Shown: positions 1 to 7,140 of the stretch, in pieces
Layout: every line of letters begins with the position of its first letter
Numbering within the stretch: the stretch's first letter is position 1
Assembly (NCBI GenBank): GCA_964352475.1
Contig: CAYGSL010000075.1
Location: 1 to 15,612, forward strand
Length of the DNA: 15,612 nucleotides
Source of the DNA: JAUIET01 sp964352475
GTDB lineage: Bacteria > Pseudomonadota > Gammaproteobacteria > Pseudomonadales > JAUIET01
Direction of reading: 5' to 3'
Program-made: the position numbers and the translations under genes
Notes under the pieces: generated by a model
Told to the model about the DNA's origin: nothing
Seen by the model: the letters and a program-made list of their open reading frames with translations, nothing else
The model's database searches: none

Positions 1-436
1 GCCCTATCGCGTGAGCCGCGCCGGCCAGAGATACATAGTTAATATCGTGGCCGGCTGTCTGGGCCAATGGGCCACTCTGCCCCCATCCGGTCATGCGGCC
101 AAACACCAGCTTTTCGTTACCCGCCAGACAGACGTCAGGGCCCAGACCCAGTTTTTCCATCACGCCAGGTCTGAAGCCTTCCACCAAACCATCAGCCTTG
201 TTGATCAGGCGTAGCGCAGTTGCAACTCCTTGTTGCGTTTTCAGGTTAATGCAGACAGAACGCTTACCGCGATTCAACAGATCCAGTTGAGGTTTGTCAT
301 GATTCCCAAACGTGCCCCCACCCGGCCTGTCTATACGAATGACATTGGCGCCCATATCCGCCAGTAACATGGCCGCAAACGGCGCAGGCCCCAGTCCAAC
401 GATCTCGATAATAGTAATGCCGTCTAAAGGGCCCAT
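1..436 (-). CDS. Alpha-methylacyl-CoA racemase / CoA-transferase family III (CaiB/BaiF), N-terminal part, cut by window edge
   Basis: The minus strand reads open from ATG at 436 to the window edge, 145 codons. The protein starts MGPLDGITIIEI and contains FAAMLLADMGANVIRID, LLNRGKRSV, VEGFRPGVMEKLGLGP and FGRMTGWGQSGPLAQTAGHDINY. This series is characteristic of alpha-methylacyl-CoA racemases, which interconvert (2R)- and (2S)-2-methylacyl-CoA so that branched chains can enter beta-oxidation. The Arg in GFRP and the His in GHDINY correspond to CoA-binding and catalytic residues known in the family; the later catalytic Asp is outside the window. ATG 436 is preferred because it fits the usual family start and has CAGG 8 bp upstream. 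An in-frame ATG at 457 would add seven residues and has no visible ribosome site. The gene is divergent from the amidohydrolase at 608. A family III CoA-transferase with another substrate is possible but less likely. Confidence 0.9.
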   Translation of the reverse strand, partial: MGPLDGITIIEIVGLGPAPFAAMLLADMGANVIRIDRPGGGTFGNHDKPQLDLLNRGKRSVCINLKTQQGVATALRLINKADGLVEGFRPGVMEKLGLGPDVCLAGNEKLVFGRMTGWGQSGPLAQTAGHDINYVSLAGAAHAIG

Positions 437-607
437 AGCAATAACCTGTGTCTGCATAAGGATGGAGCGCTGAATTGGAACAAAGGGCAGACTACTGCGC
501 AATAGTTCTGACGTGATAGCAATGCAAGAGGCGCTATAGATTCGTAATTCAGGACCGAGAATACGGTAAACTGGGGTTTTGCCAAGCAGCTAAATGAGGC
601 GTTTTCG

Positions 608-2497
608 ATGTCAGTAAGCGAGAAAGTATGGGACACCCTTATTCAGGGTGCACTGGTTTTTGACGGCAGTGGCGAACCACCAGAGCAATTGGATATCGCG
701 ATAACTGACGGCGCCATTGTGGCAAAAGGTTCTGTGCTCGCACCGCAGATGGCTGCAGAGGTCATTAATGCACATGGTCAGTGGCTGATGCCCGGTCTAC
801 TGGATATACACACGCATCTGGATCTGGAAGTAGATCTGGACCCGCGGCTGACTGAAGTGGTACGCCACGGAACCACAACCGTTCTGGTTGGTAACTGCAG
901 TCTTGGCACCAGCTTTGGCCAGCAAATTGACGGGGAGCAAAACCCCATTGTCGATTGTTTCACGCGCGTAGAGAACATTCCCAAGCCAGTACTTAGGAAA
1001 TGCGTAGATGCAGTCACCTGGAACTCACCGGGCGAATACCTGGATCATTTTGATAATGTTCCTCTGGGACCCAATATTGCCGCCTTGTTACCACATTCCA
1101 TGCTCCGCATAGAAGTGATGGGCTTGAAAGACAGCGTAACCCGAGACCCAACCGAAGCCGAACTTGAGAAAATGTCTGCCCTGCTGTCCGAGGCCATGGA
1201 TCAGGGTTATGTTGGCATGAGCACTGACGGCCTGCCGTTCCATTTCCTGGCTACCGAGCCTTACACCGACCAGCGTATCCCTACTCAGTTCGCCAAATTC
1301 GGTGAATTAAAACGCTTATTGCAGGTGGTTCGGGACAAGAATCGGGTGTGGCAAACCACTCCCATCATTGAAAACCGTGCTAAAGCCTTCGTTTACTTTG
1401 CGCTAACCAGTGGCCGCTTGTTTGGCAAGACACTGAAGACCTCGGCCTTGTCGGTGATGGAGTTTGTGCTGATGCCCAACGCCAGTAAAGGCTTCCTGGG
1501 CTTTGCCAAGCTAATGAACAGCAATTTGTTCAAAGGCAATATGCATTTCCAGTCACTGGCGACTAACTTTCGAGTCTGGTCGGACGGTATCGTTAGCCCC
1601 CTGTATGAAGAAATGGATTCGACCTGCCAACTCATCGCCAAAGAATACGATGATGTAGAAGGCCGAAAAGCCCTGTTAAACGACCCGGAATTTGTTGAGT
1701 TATTTAGAAAAGACTGGCACCACGGACGCCAGGGCAGGAATCTTGCCCATTTAAAAAGCAAGCTGGGCATGCCAGATAGCCTGGTCATTCGCGACTTGGT
1801 CAGAATGGTCTTTGATCGCGCTCCTGTCGACATCTGGAATGGCGAAAATATGCAGTCGATTTTTGATCGGCTTGAGCGTTTTCAGGCAGGGCAAAGCGAT
1901 GCTGCTCGCAATGATGAAGAACGCGCCTCGTTCGAGAAGTTCCCGTCCCCGATAGTAGACGATGCGAATTTCATGTTGCACCTGCTGCGCGAGCATGATC
2001 GAAATTTTCGCTACTGGGTTGACGTGGGCAACGTCACCAAGTCAGTGGTGAAGGAACTAATGATGCATGAACAGGCCATGCCCGGCTTTTCTGACTCAGG
2101 CGCGCACATCACGAACATGGCCTTTTTTGATGTCAATCTGATGGCTCTGAAGCTTGGGCAAGAAGATGGCGAAGAACAAGTCGCCAAAGTTGTTCATCGT
2201 CTCACTCGCGAACCGGCAGAGTTTTTCGGTTTGGATGTAGGTCGTCTGGACATAGGGGTGCAAGCAGATATCACTATCGTCGACCCGGAGCAGTTGGCGC
2301 AATACGACTCGAACGAAAGCCGCGAGGTAATTTACCGCGAATTGTTTGAGCACGAACAAATGGTGAATCGGTCGGACGGCGTAGTATCTCGTGTGCTCAT
2401 TAAAGGTGAAACTGTGTGGCAGGACCAGCAGTTTTCAGAGACTCTCGGGCAAAAGAAACTAGGCCGCGCATTACGTGCCAGTAGCCAGGCGCATTAG
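608..2497 (+). CDS. N-acyl-D-amino-acid deacylase-like amidohydrolase (amidohydrolase family 3), 629 aa
   Basis: This is a metal-dependent amidohydrolase with the cyclic-amidohydrolase layout. An N-terminal beta-sandwich part (LIQGALVFDGSG, residues 11-22) leads into MPGLLDIHTHLD, with the metal-binding HxH at His68/His70. GNCSLG carries Cys97, the position of the cysteine metal ligand in D-aminoacylases. LPHSMLR carries His163, MSTDGLPFHF is at 204-213, and FSDSGAH carries the likely catalytic Asp496. The C-terminus returns to the sandwich (RLDIGVQADITIVDP, 546-560). It belongs to the longer members of the family rather than the roughly 480-aa classical D-aminoacylases, so the exact substrate (N-acyl-D-amino acid or another amide) is uncertain. 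No signal peptide is seen, so it is probably cytoplasmic. GAGG lies 8 bp before the ATG. The stop is 8 bp from the alpha/beta hydrolase start, so the two genes are probably co-transcribed. Confidence 0.85.
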   Translation: MSVSEKVWDTLIQGALVFDGSGEPPEQLDIAITDGAIVAKGSVLAPQMAAEVINAHGQWLMPGLLDIHTHLDLEVDLDPRLTEVVRHGTTTVLVGNCSLGTSFGQQIDGEQNPIVDCFTRVENIPKPVLRKCVDAVTWNSPGEYLDHFDNVPLGPNIAALLPHSMLRIEVMGLKDSVTRDPTEAELEKMSALLSEAMDQGYVGMSTDGLPFHFLATEPYTDQRIPTQFAKFGELKRLLQVVRDKNRVWQTTPIIENRAKAFVYFALTSGRLFGKTLKTSALSVMEFVLMPNASKGFLGFAKLMNSNLFKGNMHFQSLATNFRVWSDGIVSPLYEEMDSTCQLIAKEYDDVEGRKALLNDPEFVELFRKDWHHGRQGRNLAHLKSKLGMPDSLVIRDLVRMVFDRAPVDIWNGENMQSIFDRLERFQAGQSDAARNDEERASFEKFPSPIVDDANFMLHLLREHDRNFRYWVDVGNVTKSVVKELMMHEQAMPGFSDSGAHITNMAFFDVNLMALKLGQEDGEEQVAKVVHRLTREPAEFFGLDVGRLDIGVQADITIVDPEQLAQYDSNESREVIYRELFEHEQMVNRSDGVVSRVLIKGETVWQDQQFSETLGQKKLGRALRASSQAH

Positions 2498-2505
2498 AAC
2501 AGTCT

Positions 2506-3399
2506 ATGCGAGAACCAATCGAATATGTCGTCGATATTGGCGACGTTGAACTATGCGTGTATGAGTGGCCGGGAAATGGCGACCCAATCATGCTGTTACA
2601 CGCCACCGGTTTTCACAGTCGCTGCTGGAACGAAGTGGTGCTGCGTCTGCCAGAACAGCATGTTTACGCCATAGACATTCATTTTCATGGCAGAAGTTCA
2701 GCCAATGGTCAGATCGACTGGTCGCTGTTTGCCAGTGACATCTGCACCCTGATTGAGAGGCTGAATCTACGCAATATTATCGGTGTCGGTCATTCGATTG
2801 GCGGTCATTTGATTACAAGGGCCGCCGCCGCACTTCCGAACCGCTTTAAGCAATTGGTTTTGTTAGACCCTGTCATAATGTCTGCAGAGCGCGGCCAACA
2901 ATCCAGAAGCAATACCGCAGGTTTGGTTGCGGCAGACCATCCGGTGGCGCGCAGAAAAAACAATTGGCGCGACGCTGATGAAATGTTTGACCGCTTTGCC
3001 GAACGAGAACCGTTCAAATATTGGAAGCGCGAAGTGTTGCGCGATTATTGCGACTATGCACTATTGCCCGCTGATGAAGCAGGTATGCGCCAATTAGCCT
3101 GCAACCCGATTAATGAAGCCTCGTTCTACATGAACAGCGTCAATCACTTTGATATTCTTGGCATACTCGGTGACGTCAAAGTCCCTACGTCAGTTCTTAG
3201 AGCGCCACCGGGTGATGCGCCAGAAATGAATTTCAGTGCTTCTCCAACCTGGCCCGAATTAGCTGCTGCCTTACCGATTGCGCGGGACGTATACCTGGCG
3301 GATATGGACCACTTTATTCCGATGCGCTCACCCGAGTTAGTTGTTAGCTACATCAACGAAGCACTGGCTGACAGCTGGCAACACGCCTCCCTCACATAG
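2506..3399 (+). CDS. Alpha/beta hydrolase, 297 aa
   Basis: A single-domain alpha/beta-hydrolase of normal family length. MLLHATGF (29-36) is the oxyanion-hole HxxG-like turn. HVYAIDIHFHGRS (52-64) is the usual strand 4 and turn. VGHSIGGH (94-101) is the nucleophile elbow with Ser97. LADMDHFIPM (264-273) places the catalytic His at 269. The acid is probably Asp121 after strand 6 (LLDPV) or Asp237 (PPGDAP); the sequence alone does not decide this. Residues 122-210 form the cap region. No signal peptide is seen, so it is probably cytoplasmic. The substrate cannot be told; esterase, lipase-like and C-C hydrolase activities all occur in this fold. There is no clear Shine-Dalgarno sequence, but the start lies 8 bp after the amidohydrolase stop, which suggests translational coupling. 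Its last 8 bp overlap the end of the convergent monooxygenase gene. Confidence 0.85.
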   Translation: MREPIEYVVDIGDVELCVYEWPGNGDPIMLLHATGFHSRCWNEVVLRLPEQHVYAIDIHFHGRSSANGQIDWSLFASDICTLIERLNLRNIIGVGHSIGGHLITRAAAALPNRFKQLVLLDPVIMSAERGQQSRSNTAGLVAADHPVARRKNNWRDADEMFDRFAEREPFKYWKREVLRDYCDYALLPADEAGMRQLACNPINEASFYMNSVNHFDILGILGDVKVPTSVLRAPPGDAPEMNFSASPTWPELAAALPIARDVYLADMDHFIPMRSPELVVSYINEALADSWQHASLT

Positions 3400-4606
3400 A
3401 CTCAACGACTTTGCTTGCATCGTAGTCTTGCAGCCAGCTCAATCGCTTGGGTATTGCTCGCGGCAGGGCTCGTGTTAATAGCGAGAGTGCACGGTAAGTT
3501 AACCAGCGCTGCAGCGAATTGTTGATATGAAAAAGCTCTGAGTTGCTGCGCGAAATCCTCTGCACTTTCGAACACCTCTCGATTCGCAGTATGTACAGCG
3601 ACTCAAACGCATGCTCTGGCATGTCAGGGAAACGTTGCAAAAGATCAGCCAATATATAAGCATCTTCCATCGCCATGGCAGCACCTGCCCCCAGGTTAGG
3701 CAGGCTGGGGTGACAGGCATCACCTATCAATCCTATTCTTCCCATTGACCAACGCGGCATCGCAGGCCGAGTGAATAGCCCCCACTGATAGGTTTCCTGC
3801 ATGGCCGCTAACAACAGATCGACGTCTTCGTGCCAACCCGCATAAATTTGCTTCACTGCCGCTACGTCTCCTGGTGCTGTCCAGGATTCCTCGCGCCAAT
3901 CATCGCTGCAGCACTGGGCAACCACATTAACGAAGCGCCCTTCTCTCAATGGGTAAAAAACAAAGTGCGCGTCAGGCCCGAGAAAAACGCCCGCACTGAC
4001 AGGCCGCGGCAACAGCGAAGCGTCAATCATTGCCCGGTAGGCAATGTTGCCGGTAAACTCGGCATTCTGCTCGCCGAACAACCGACGTCTGACGGTGGAT
4101 CGAATACCATCAGCGCCGATAATAAGATCAGCCTGTAACTGACGGCCATCCTCCAGTCTAACCATTGCCGACTGATTCTTTTGTACAACATCAACTACCG
4201 ACGCTCCCCACTCAAGTGCAGCACCCTGCTCTCTTGCAGCATCCAACAACATCGAATGCACGTCGGCTCGGTGCGCCTGGTAGTGCGGGCAATCACTCTG
4301 GTCATTGTTTGGCGCGCCATTAATGACTATGCGCCCTGAAAACGCCTCGCGAAAATGCAGCTGAGCAGGGCGTGAAGCTATGGCATCAAGCTGCTCGCCC
4401 AGACCAAGCGCTCTGAATACTCGCGTTGCGCACGACGGAATCTGTAAGCCTGCGCCTGCGTCTATGGATTGCGAAGAGCGCTCCAACACGGTGACCTGTG
4501 CCCCTCGTTGGCGCAAGGCCAATGCGACGCAACTGCCGGCGATACCTGCGCCAACAACAATTACCTTAAGTTGACTTAACAGACCGCTGCTCACTGACTG
4601 AATCAC
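3392..4606 (-). CDS. FAD-dependent monooxygenase, salicylate-hydroxylase-like (UbiH/PHBH family), 404 aa
   Basis: A class A flavoprotein hydroxylase. It has the Rossmann VIVVGAGIAG motif (15-24) followed by an acidic strand end (VTVLER, 38-43), the LIIGADGIRS motif (161-170) and the FAD-ribityl IGLIGDACHPSLPNLGAGAA motif (291-310). The C-terminal WLQDYDA (391-397) resembles the WLYGYDA tail of salicylate and 3-hydroxybenzoate hydroxylases. It probably hydroxylates an aromatic or related ring using NAD(P)H and O2; the substrate is unknown. The reading frame opens at GTG 4606, with another GTG at 4594. No ATG in this frame lies near the start. The nearest strong ribosome site (AGGAG, 4622-4626) is 15 bp from GTG 4606 and better placed for a four-codon leader at 4617. 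The gene follows the phosphoesterase on the same strand by 31 bp, and its end overlaps the alpha/beta hydrolase end by 8 bp. Confidence 0.88.
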   Translation of the reverse strand: MIQSVSSGLLSQLKVIVVGAGIAGSCVALALRQRGAQVTVLERSSQSIDAGAGLQIPSCATRVFRALGLGEQLDAIASRPAQLHFREAFSGRIVINGAPNNDQSDCPHYQAHRADVHSMLLDAAREQGAALEWGASVVDVVQKNQSAMVRLEDGRQLQADLIIGADGIRSTVRRRLFGEQNAEFTGNIAYRAMIDASLLPRPVSAGVFLGPDAHFVFYPLREGRFVNVVAQCCSDDWREESWTAPGDVAAVKQIYAGWHEDVDLLLAAMQETYQWGLFTRPAMPRWSMGRIGLIGDACHPSLPNLGAGAAMAMEDAYILADLLQRFPDMPEHAFESLYILRIERCSKVQRISRSNSELFHINNSLQRWLTYRALSLLTRALPRAIPKRLSWLQDYDASKVVESM

Positions 4607-4617
4607 TCATTGCACAT
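4603..4617 (-). CDS. Possible four-codon leader peptide coupled to the monooxygenase
   Basis: AGGAG at 4622-4626 lies 4 bp before ATG at 4617, which opens a reading frame of only four residues (MCNE). Its TGA stop overlaps the GTG start of the monooxygenase in a GTGA arrangement, as in translationally coupled genes. This would explain how a GTG without its own ribosome site is used. It may be chance; another ATG at 4610 lies in a third frame and stops after 14 codons. Confidence 0.3.
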   Translation of the reverse strand: MCNE

Positions 4618-4637
4618 GTTACTCCTGAACAAAATAC

Positions 4638-5537
4638 TCACTCAGGCGGGTCAGCCTGAATGAACTCGCCATCCTGCCAAATAACCCGCGGCTGCACATT
4701 GTGGCCCAGAATGGACCGCTCTCTGGCGTATCCAAGACAATGCGATACATAGTGTACGCCATCGATGATTCTGTTCCGATTTCGGTGTTGATGCCCGTAA
4801 ACGTGCATTGTTGAGCCAAGGCTGCGGATCTGTTGATCTATCAAACTGCAACCTGCCACACGGCTAAAATTGAAGCTTGGTGCGGGGTCTGATTCGAATT
4901 TCGGTATCAACGCGTCTTCAGCGCAAAAACGATCAATATGTTGTTGCTCGTTGAAAATCAGCTCACGCCTGGGCAAGAAGTGGCTAACGCTTATCACCGG
5001 CGTTTCGTATTGTCGGATGTTTTCGACATTCAGACCGGCAAAATAGTTTGCCGCGAGCGCTGGCTCACCATGCCAGTGCACAGGCCATTTGCAATAATAC
5101 TTATCCGCCCAGGGTGAAGTCTCCCAGTCTTCCCCTTCTTTTCTTATTCTGAGACTGTGCGGATCGCTGTCTTCGGTGCGATACCATGAGAACATGGGCA
5201 CGATGGTGACCTCGCTCTCGGAGTTCCCTACGGTGAATGGCCGGGAGCGCACACCAAGTTGCTCACACAGTTCCATAATCTTGTTAAATTTCTCAAGCGA
5301 ATCTGCGAACGCTTTTCTTCGCACCCATAGTTCATGATTACCGGGCACAAAGGTGACCTCTGAAAACTTGCTTTTCAGACTACCCAACAACTGCTCCAGC
5401 TTGACAATGTCATCGCAGGCGTCGCCGGCCACAATCAGGCAATCATCCCGGTAAGCGGATTCTGACAGCGACAGCATATGCTGCATATTGTCTTTAAAAT
5501 CAACGTGCAAATCTGATATAGCGAGTATTCTAGTCAT
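4638..5537 (-). CDS. Calcineurin-like metallophosphoesterase, 299 aa
   Basis: A binuclear-metal phosphoesterase with all five core motifs in order. LAISDLHVDF holds Asp9 and His11. VAGDACDD holds Asp39. VPGNHELW holds Asn67 and His68. ISVSHF holds His186. YGHQHRN holds His249 and His251. The complete set suggests an active enzyme for a phosphomonoester or phosphodiester, but no motif fixes the substrate. No signal peptide or membrane segment is seen, so it is cytoplasmic. The ATG at 5537 is preceded only by a weak GAAAG. The gene is divergent from the acyl-CoA dehydrogenase with 90 bp between them, and it precedes the FAD monooxygenase on the same strand by 31 bp, so the two are probably one transcript. 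The functional link between a phosphoesterase and a flavin hydroxylase is not clear. Confidence 0.88.
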   Translation of the reverse strand: MTRILAISDLHVDFKDNMQHMLSLSESAYRDDCLIVAGDACDDIVKLEQLLGSLKSKFSEVTFVPGNHELWVRRKAFADSLEKFNKIMELCEQLGVRSRPFTVGNSESEVTIVPMFSWYRTEDSDPHSLRIRKEGEDWETSPWADKYYCKWPVHWHGEPALAANYFAGLNVENIRQYETPVISVSHFLPRRELIFNEQQHIDRFCAEDALIPKFESDPAPSFNFSRVAGCSLIDQQIRSLGSTMHVYGHQHRNRNRIIDGVHYVSHCLGYARERSILGHNVQPRVIWQDGEFIQADPPE

Positions 5538-5566
5538 AGCTTTCAGCTGTAAAATGCCTGTGCGAC

Positions 5567-5594
5567 TTGTAGTTTGTTAGCCACACTTTAATAT
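5567..5594 (+). promoter_or_regulatory. Weak candidate promoter for the acyl-CoA dehydrogenase
   Basis: TTGTAG (5567-5572) and TAATAT (5589-5594) are 16 bp apart in the 90-bp divergent intergenic region and face the dehydrogenase. Both match sigma-70 consensus only partly. Confidence 0.25.
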
Positions 5595-5627
5595 GTCACG
5601 CACAGTAACCAGTACCAAGGATTATTA

Positions 5628-6797
5628 ATGAGAGTATTCACCGAAGAACAAACCATGTTCCGCGACGCATACCGAAAGTTTCTCGCAGCAGAGATTGTGC
5701 CGCACATGGAACAATGGCGCGAAGAAGGTATTGTTGACCGATCCGCGTTCCAGAAAGCCGGCGAACAAGGCTACCTCATGATCTGGCCGGATGAGCAGTA
5801 CGGGGGCCTGGGTGATAACGATTTTCGTTTCGAGCAAATTATTATCGAAGAAACCGCTTATGCACGCGTAGCCGACTGGTATAACACGCTTCATAGCCGT
5901 CTGGTGGGCCCTTACTTAACGCGATTTGGAAATGAAGAGCAGATGCAACGATATTTGCCAAAATGCGTTAGCGGCGAACACATACTGGCAATCGCTATGA
6001 CCGAGCCGGATGCTGGTTCAGATCTGGCTGGCATGCGCAGCACCGCGGTGGAAAAAGACGATCACTGGGTTCTCAATGGTGCCAAAACCTATATTTCGAA
6101 CGGCATCAATGCGGACGTGATCATTGTTGCTGCAAAGACCAATCCCAATGACAACCCGCACGAAATGACCCTGTTCATAGTAGAGCGTGGGATGGAAGGC
6201 TTTGAGCGCGGTCGCAATCTAAAGAAGATGGGCTTAAAAGCGCAAGACACAGCCGAGCTTTCATTCAGCGATGTTAAAATACCCAAGGAAAATGTGCTTG
6301 GCGAACCTGGCAAGGGGTTTTACTACCTTATGCAAGGTCTGGCTGAAGAGCGTCTGTTAGGCGCGGCCGGTTACCTGAGTGCAGCGCATTTGAGTTTCGA
6401 TCTAACTCGTGAATTCGTGATGGAGCGCAAAGCCTTCGGCAAGACCCTATCAGCGTTTCAGAACACGCAATTCAAGCTGGCCGAGTTGCGCACCGAGCTG
6501 GACGTTGCACAAGCATTTGTAGACCAATGCGTTGCGGTTCACAATCAGGGTCAGCTCACCGCAGTTGACGCGGCGAAAGCGAAACTGATCACCTCGGAGC
6601 TACAGGTCAAAGCGGCCGATATTGGCGTGCAGTTACACGGTGGCGCGGGCTTTATGGATGAGTATGCAATTTCTCGCCAGTATACTGATGCAAAAATATC
6701 CACCATTTATGCCGGCACATCAGAAATCATGAAAGTGATAATCAGTCGTGACTGCCTAAGCGACGATTACGCGCCATTCAATTTGCGTAATTTTTAA
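5628..6797 (+). CDS. Acyl-CoA dehydrogenase, 389 aa, long-chain/isovaleryl-type catalytic base
   Basis: An FAD flavoprotein that makes the alpha-beta double bond in an acyl-CoA, the first step of beta-oxidation. The N-terminal helical domain covers about 1-120. AIAMTEPDAGSDL (121-133) and the beta-domain AKTYISNG (152-159) are family signatures. ERKAFGKTLSAFQ (266-278) and VQLHGGAGFMDEY (334-346) belong to the C-terminal FAD-binding helical domain. The usual catalytic Glu of the YEGT motif is replaced (YAGTSEIM, 361-368). Instead Glu241 in LAEERLL sits where isovaleryl- and long-chain acyl-CoA dehydrogenases keep their base, so the enzyme should be active and may prefer long or branched substrates. 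The substrate is inferred only. AAGGA lies 7 bp before the ATG. The gene is followed by a hairpin terminator and appears to be transcribed alone. Confidence 0.93.
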   Translation: MRVFTEEQTMFRDAYRKFLAAEIVPHMEQWREEGIVDRSAFQKAGEQGYLMIWPDEQYGGLGDNDFRFEQIIIEETAYARVADWYNTLHSRLVGPYLTRFGNEEQMQRYLPKCVSGEHILAIAMTEPDAGSDLAGMRSTAVEKDDHWVLNGAKTYISNGINADVIIVAAKTNPNDNPHEMTLFIVERGMEGFERGRNLKKMGLKAQDTAELSFSDVKIPKENVLGEPGKGFYYLMQGLAEERLLGAAGYLSAAHLSFDLTREFVMERKAFGKTLSAFQNTQFKLAELRTELDVAQAFVDQCVAVHNQGQLTAVDAAKAKLITSELQVKAADIGVQLHGGAGFMDEYAISRQYTDAKISTIYAGTSEIMKVIISRDCLSDDYAPFNLRNF

Positions 6798-6814
6798 TCA
6801 AACCCTCCCTCTTC

Positions 6815-6840
6815 TCCAGGCGCCCTGCGCCTGGACATTT
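6815..6840 (+). terminator. Rho-independent-like terminator after the acyl-CoA dehydrogenase
   Basis: An 8-bp GC-rich stem (6815-6822 pairing with 6828-6835) with a 5-base CCCTG loop starts 17 bp after the stop codon. It is followed by ACATTTT, a short and imperfect T run, so termination may be partial. Confidence 0.65.
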
Positions 6841-7140
6841 TACGTTCTAGTTCGACAAACGGTACCCGACGAATGGCGCTTGTCAATATATTGGCTACTC
6901 TTTAGTAGTGTTTGACGTACTACTTATAAGTGATTGTTTTGTAAGCAAATAGTAGATCATTTATTAGCCAGGCGTACAAGCCGATGTAACTCAAGGAAAT
7001 ACCAGACGCCTCGTTTGGGAGCACAAAAACACACGGATACATCGTTACAGCTCTGTTCATTCAGGCTCACTGCGAACTGTGCGCGATCGTTAGGAAAACG
7101 GTAGCGCTCGGTCGCCTTGGCAATACAGACCAGGTTTTAG
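6841..7140 (+). promoter_or_regulatory. Regulatory leader of the exopolysaccharide operon
   Basis: This is the longest gene-free stretch in the window, and its first half is clearly AT-rich compared with the flanking genes. No convincing ORF is seen on either strand. No complete sigma-70 promoter stands out: TTGTCA (6880) and TTGACG (6912) are possible -35 boxes without a good -10 at the right distance. It contains the AGTAG/CTACT motif cluster listed separately. I do not see a c-di-GMP riboswitch core or any other known RNA motif. CGATGTA near 6980 can pair with TACATCG near 7040, too short and distant to call a structure. Being directly upstream of a five-gene operon, it should carry the promoter and regulator sites. 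Confidence 0.55.
6895..6955. repeat. Clustered CTACT/AGTAG inverted motifs with an ACTTATAAGT palindrome
   Basis: Four copies of a 5-6-base motif alternate in orientation: CTACT (6895-6899), AGTAGT (6904-6909), ACTACT (6919-6924) and AGTAG (6951-6955). The second and third form an inverted repeat with a 9-base spacer that contains TTGACG. The third overlaps a perfect 10-bp palindrome, ACTTATAAGT (6922-6931). This is compatible with a multi-site operator. The motif is short, so chance is possible. Confidence 0.4.

Noticed and set aside
1340..1370. Missing beta-strand histidine in the amidohydrolase (VWQTTP instead of a tHxR-like motif)
   Set aside because: As far as I recall, longer members of this family commonly have Gln here, so it is probably a subfamily trait and not a defect.
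1393..1833. 146-codon minus-strand frame within the amidohydrolase
   Set aside because: Antisense shadow of a gene with intact motifs on both sides; no recognisable protein features.
6716..6740. Acyl-CoA dehydrogenase thought inactive because the YEGT glutamate is missing
   Set aside because: Glu241 occupies the known alternative catalytic position, so loss of activity is not implied.
6960..7140. Possible c-di-GMP riboswitch in the operon leader
   Set aside because: The region has no recognisable GEMM core or tetraloop-receptor arrangement, and the only pairing seen is a 7-base match over a long distance.
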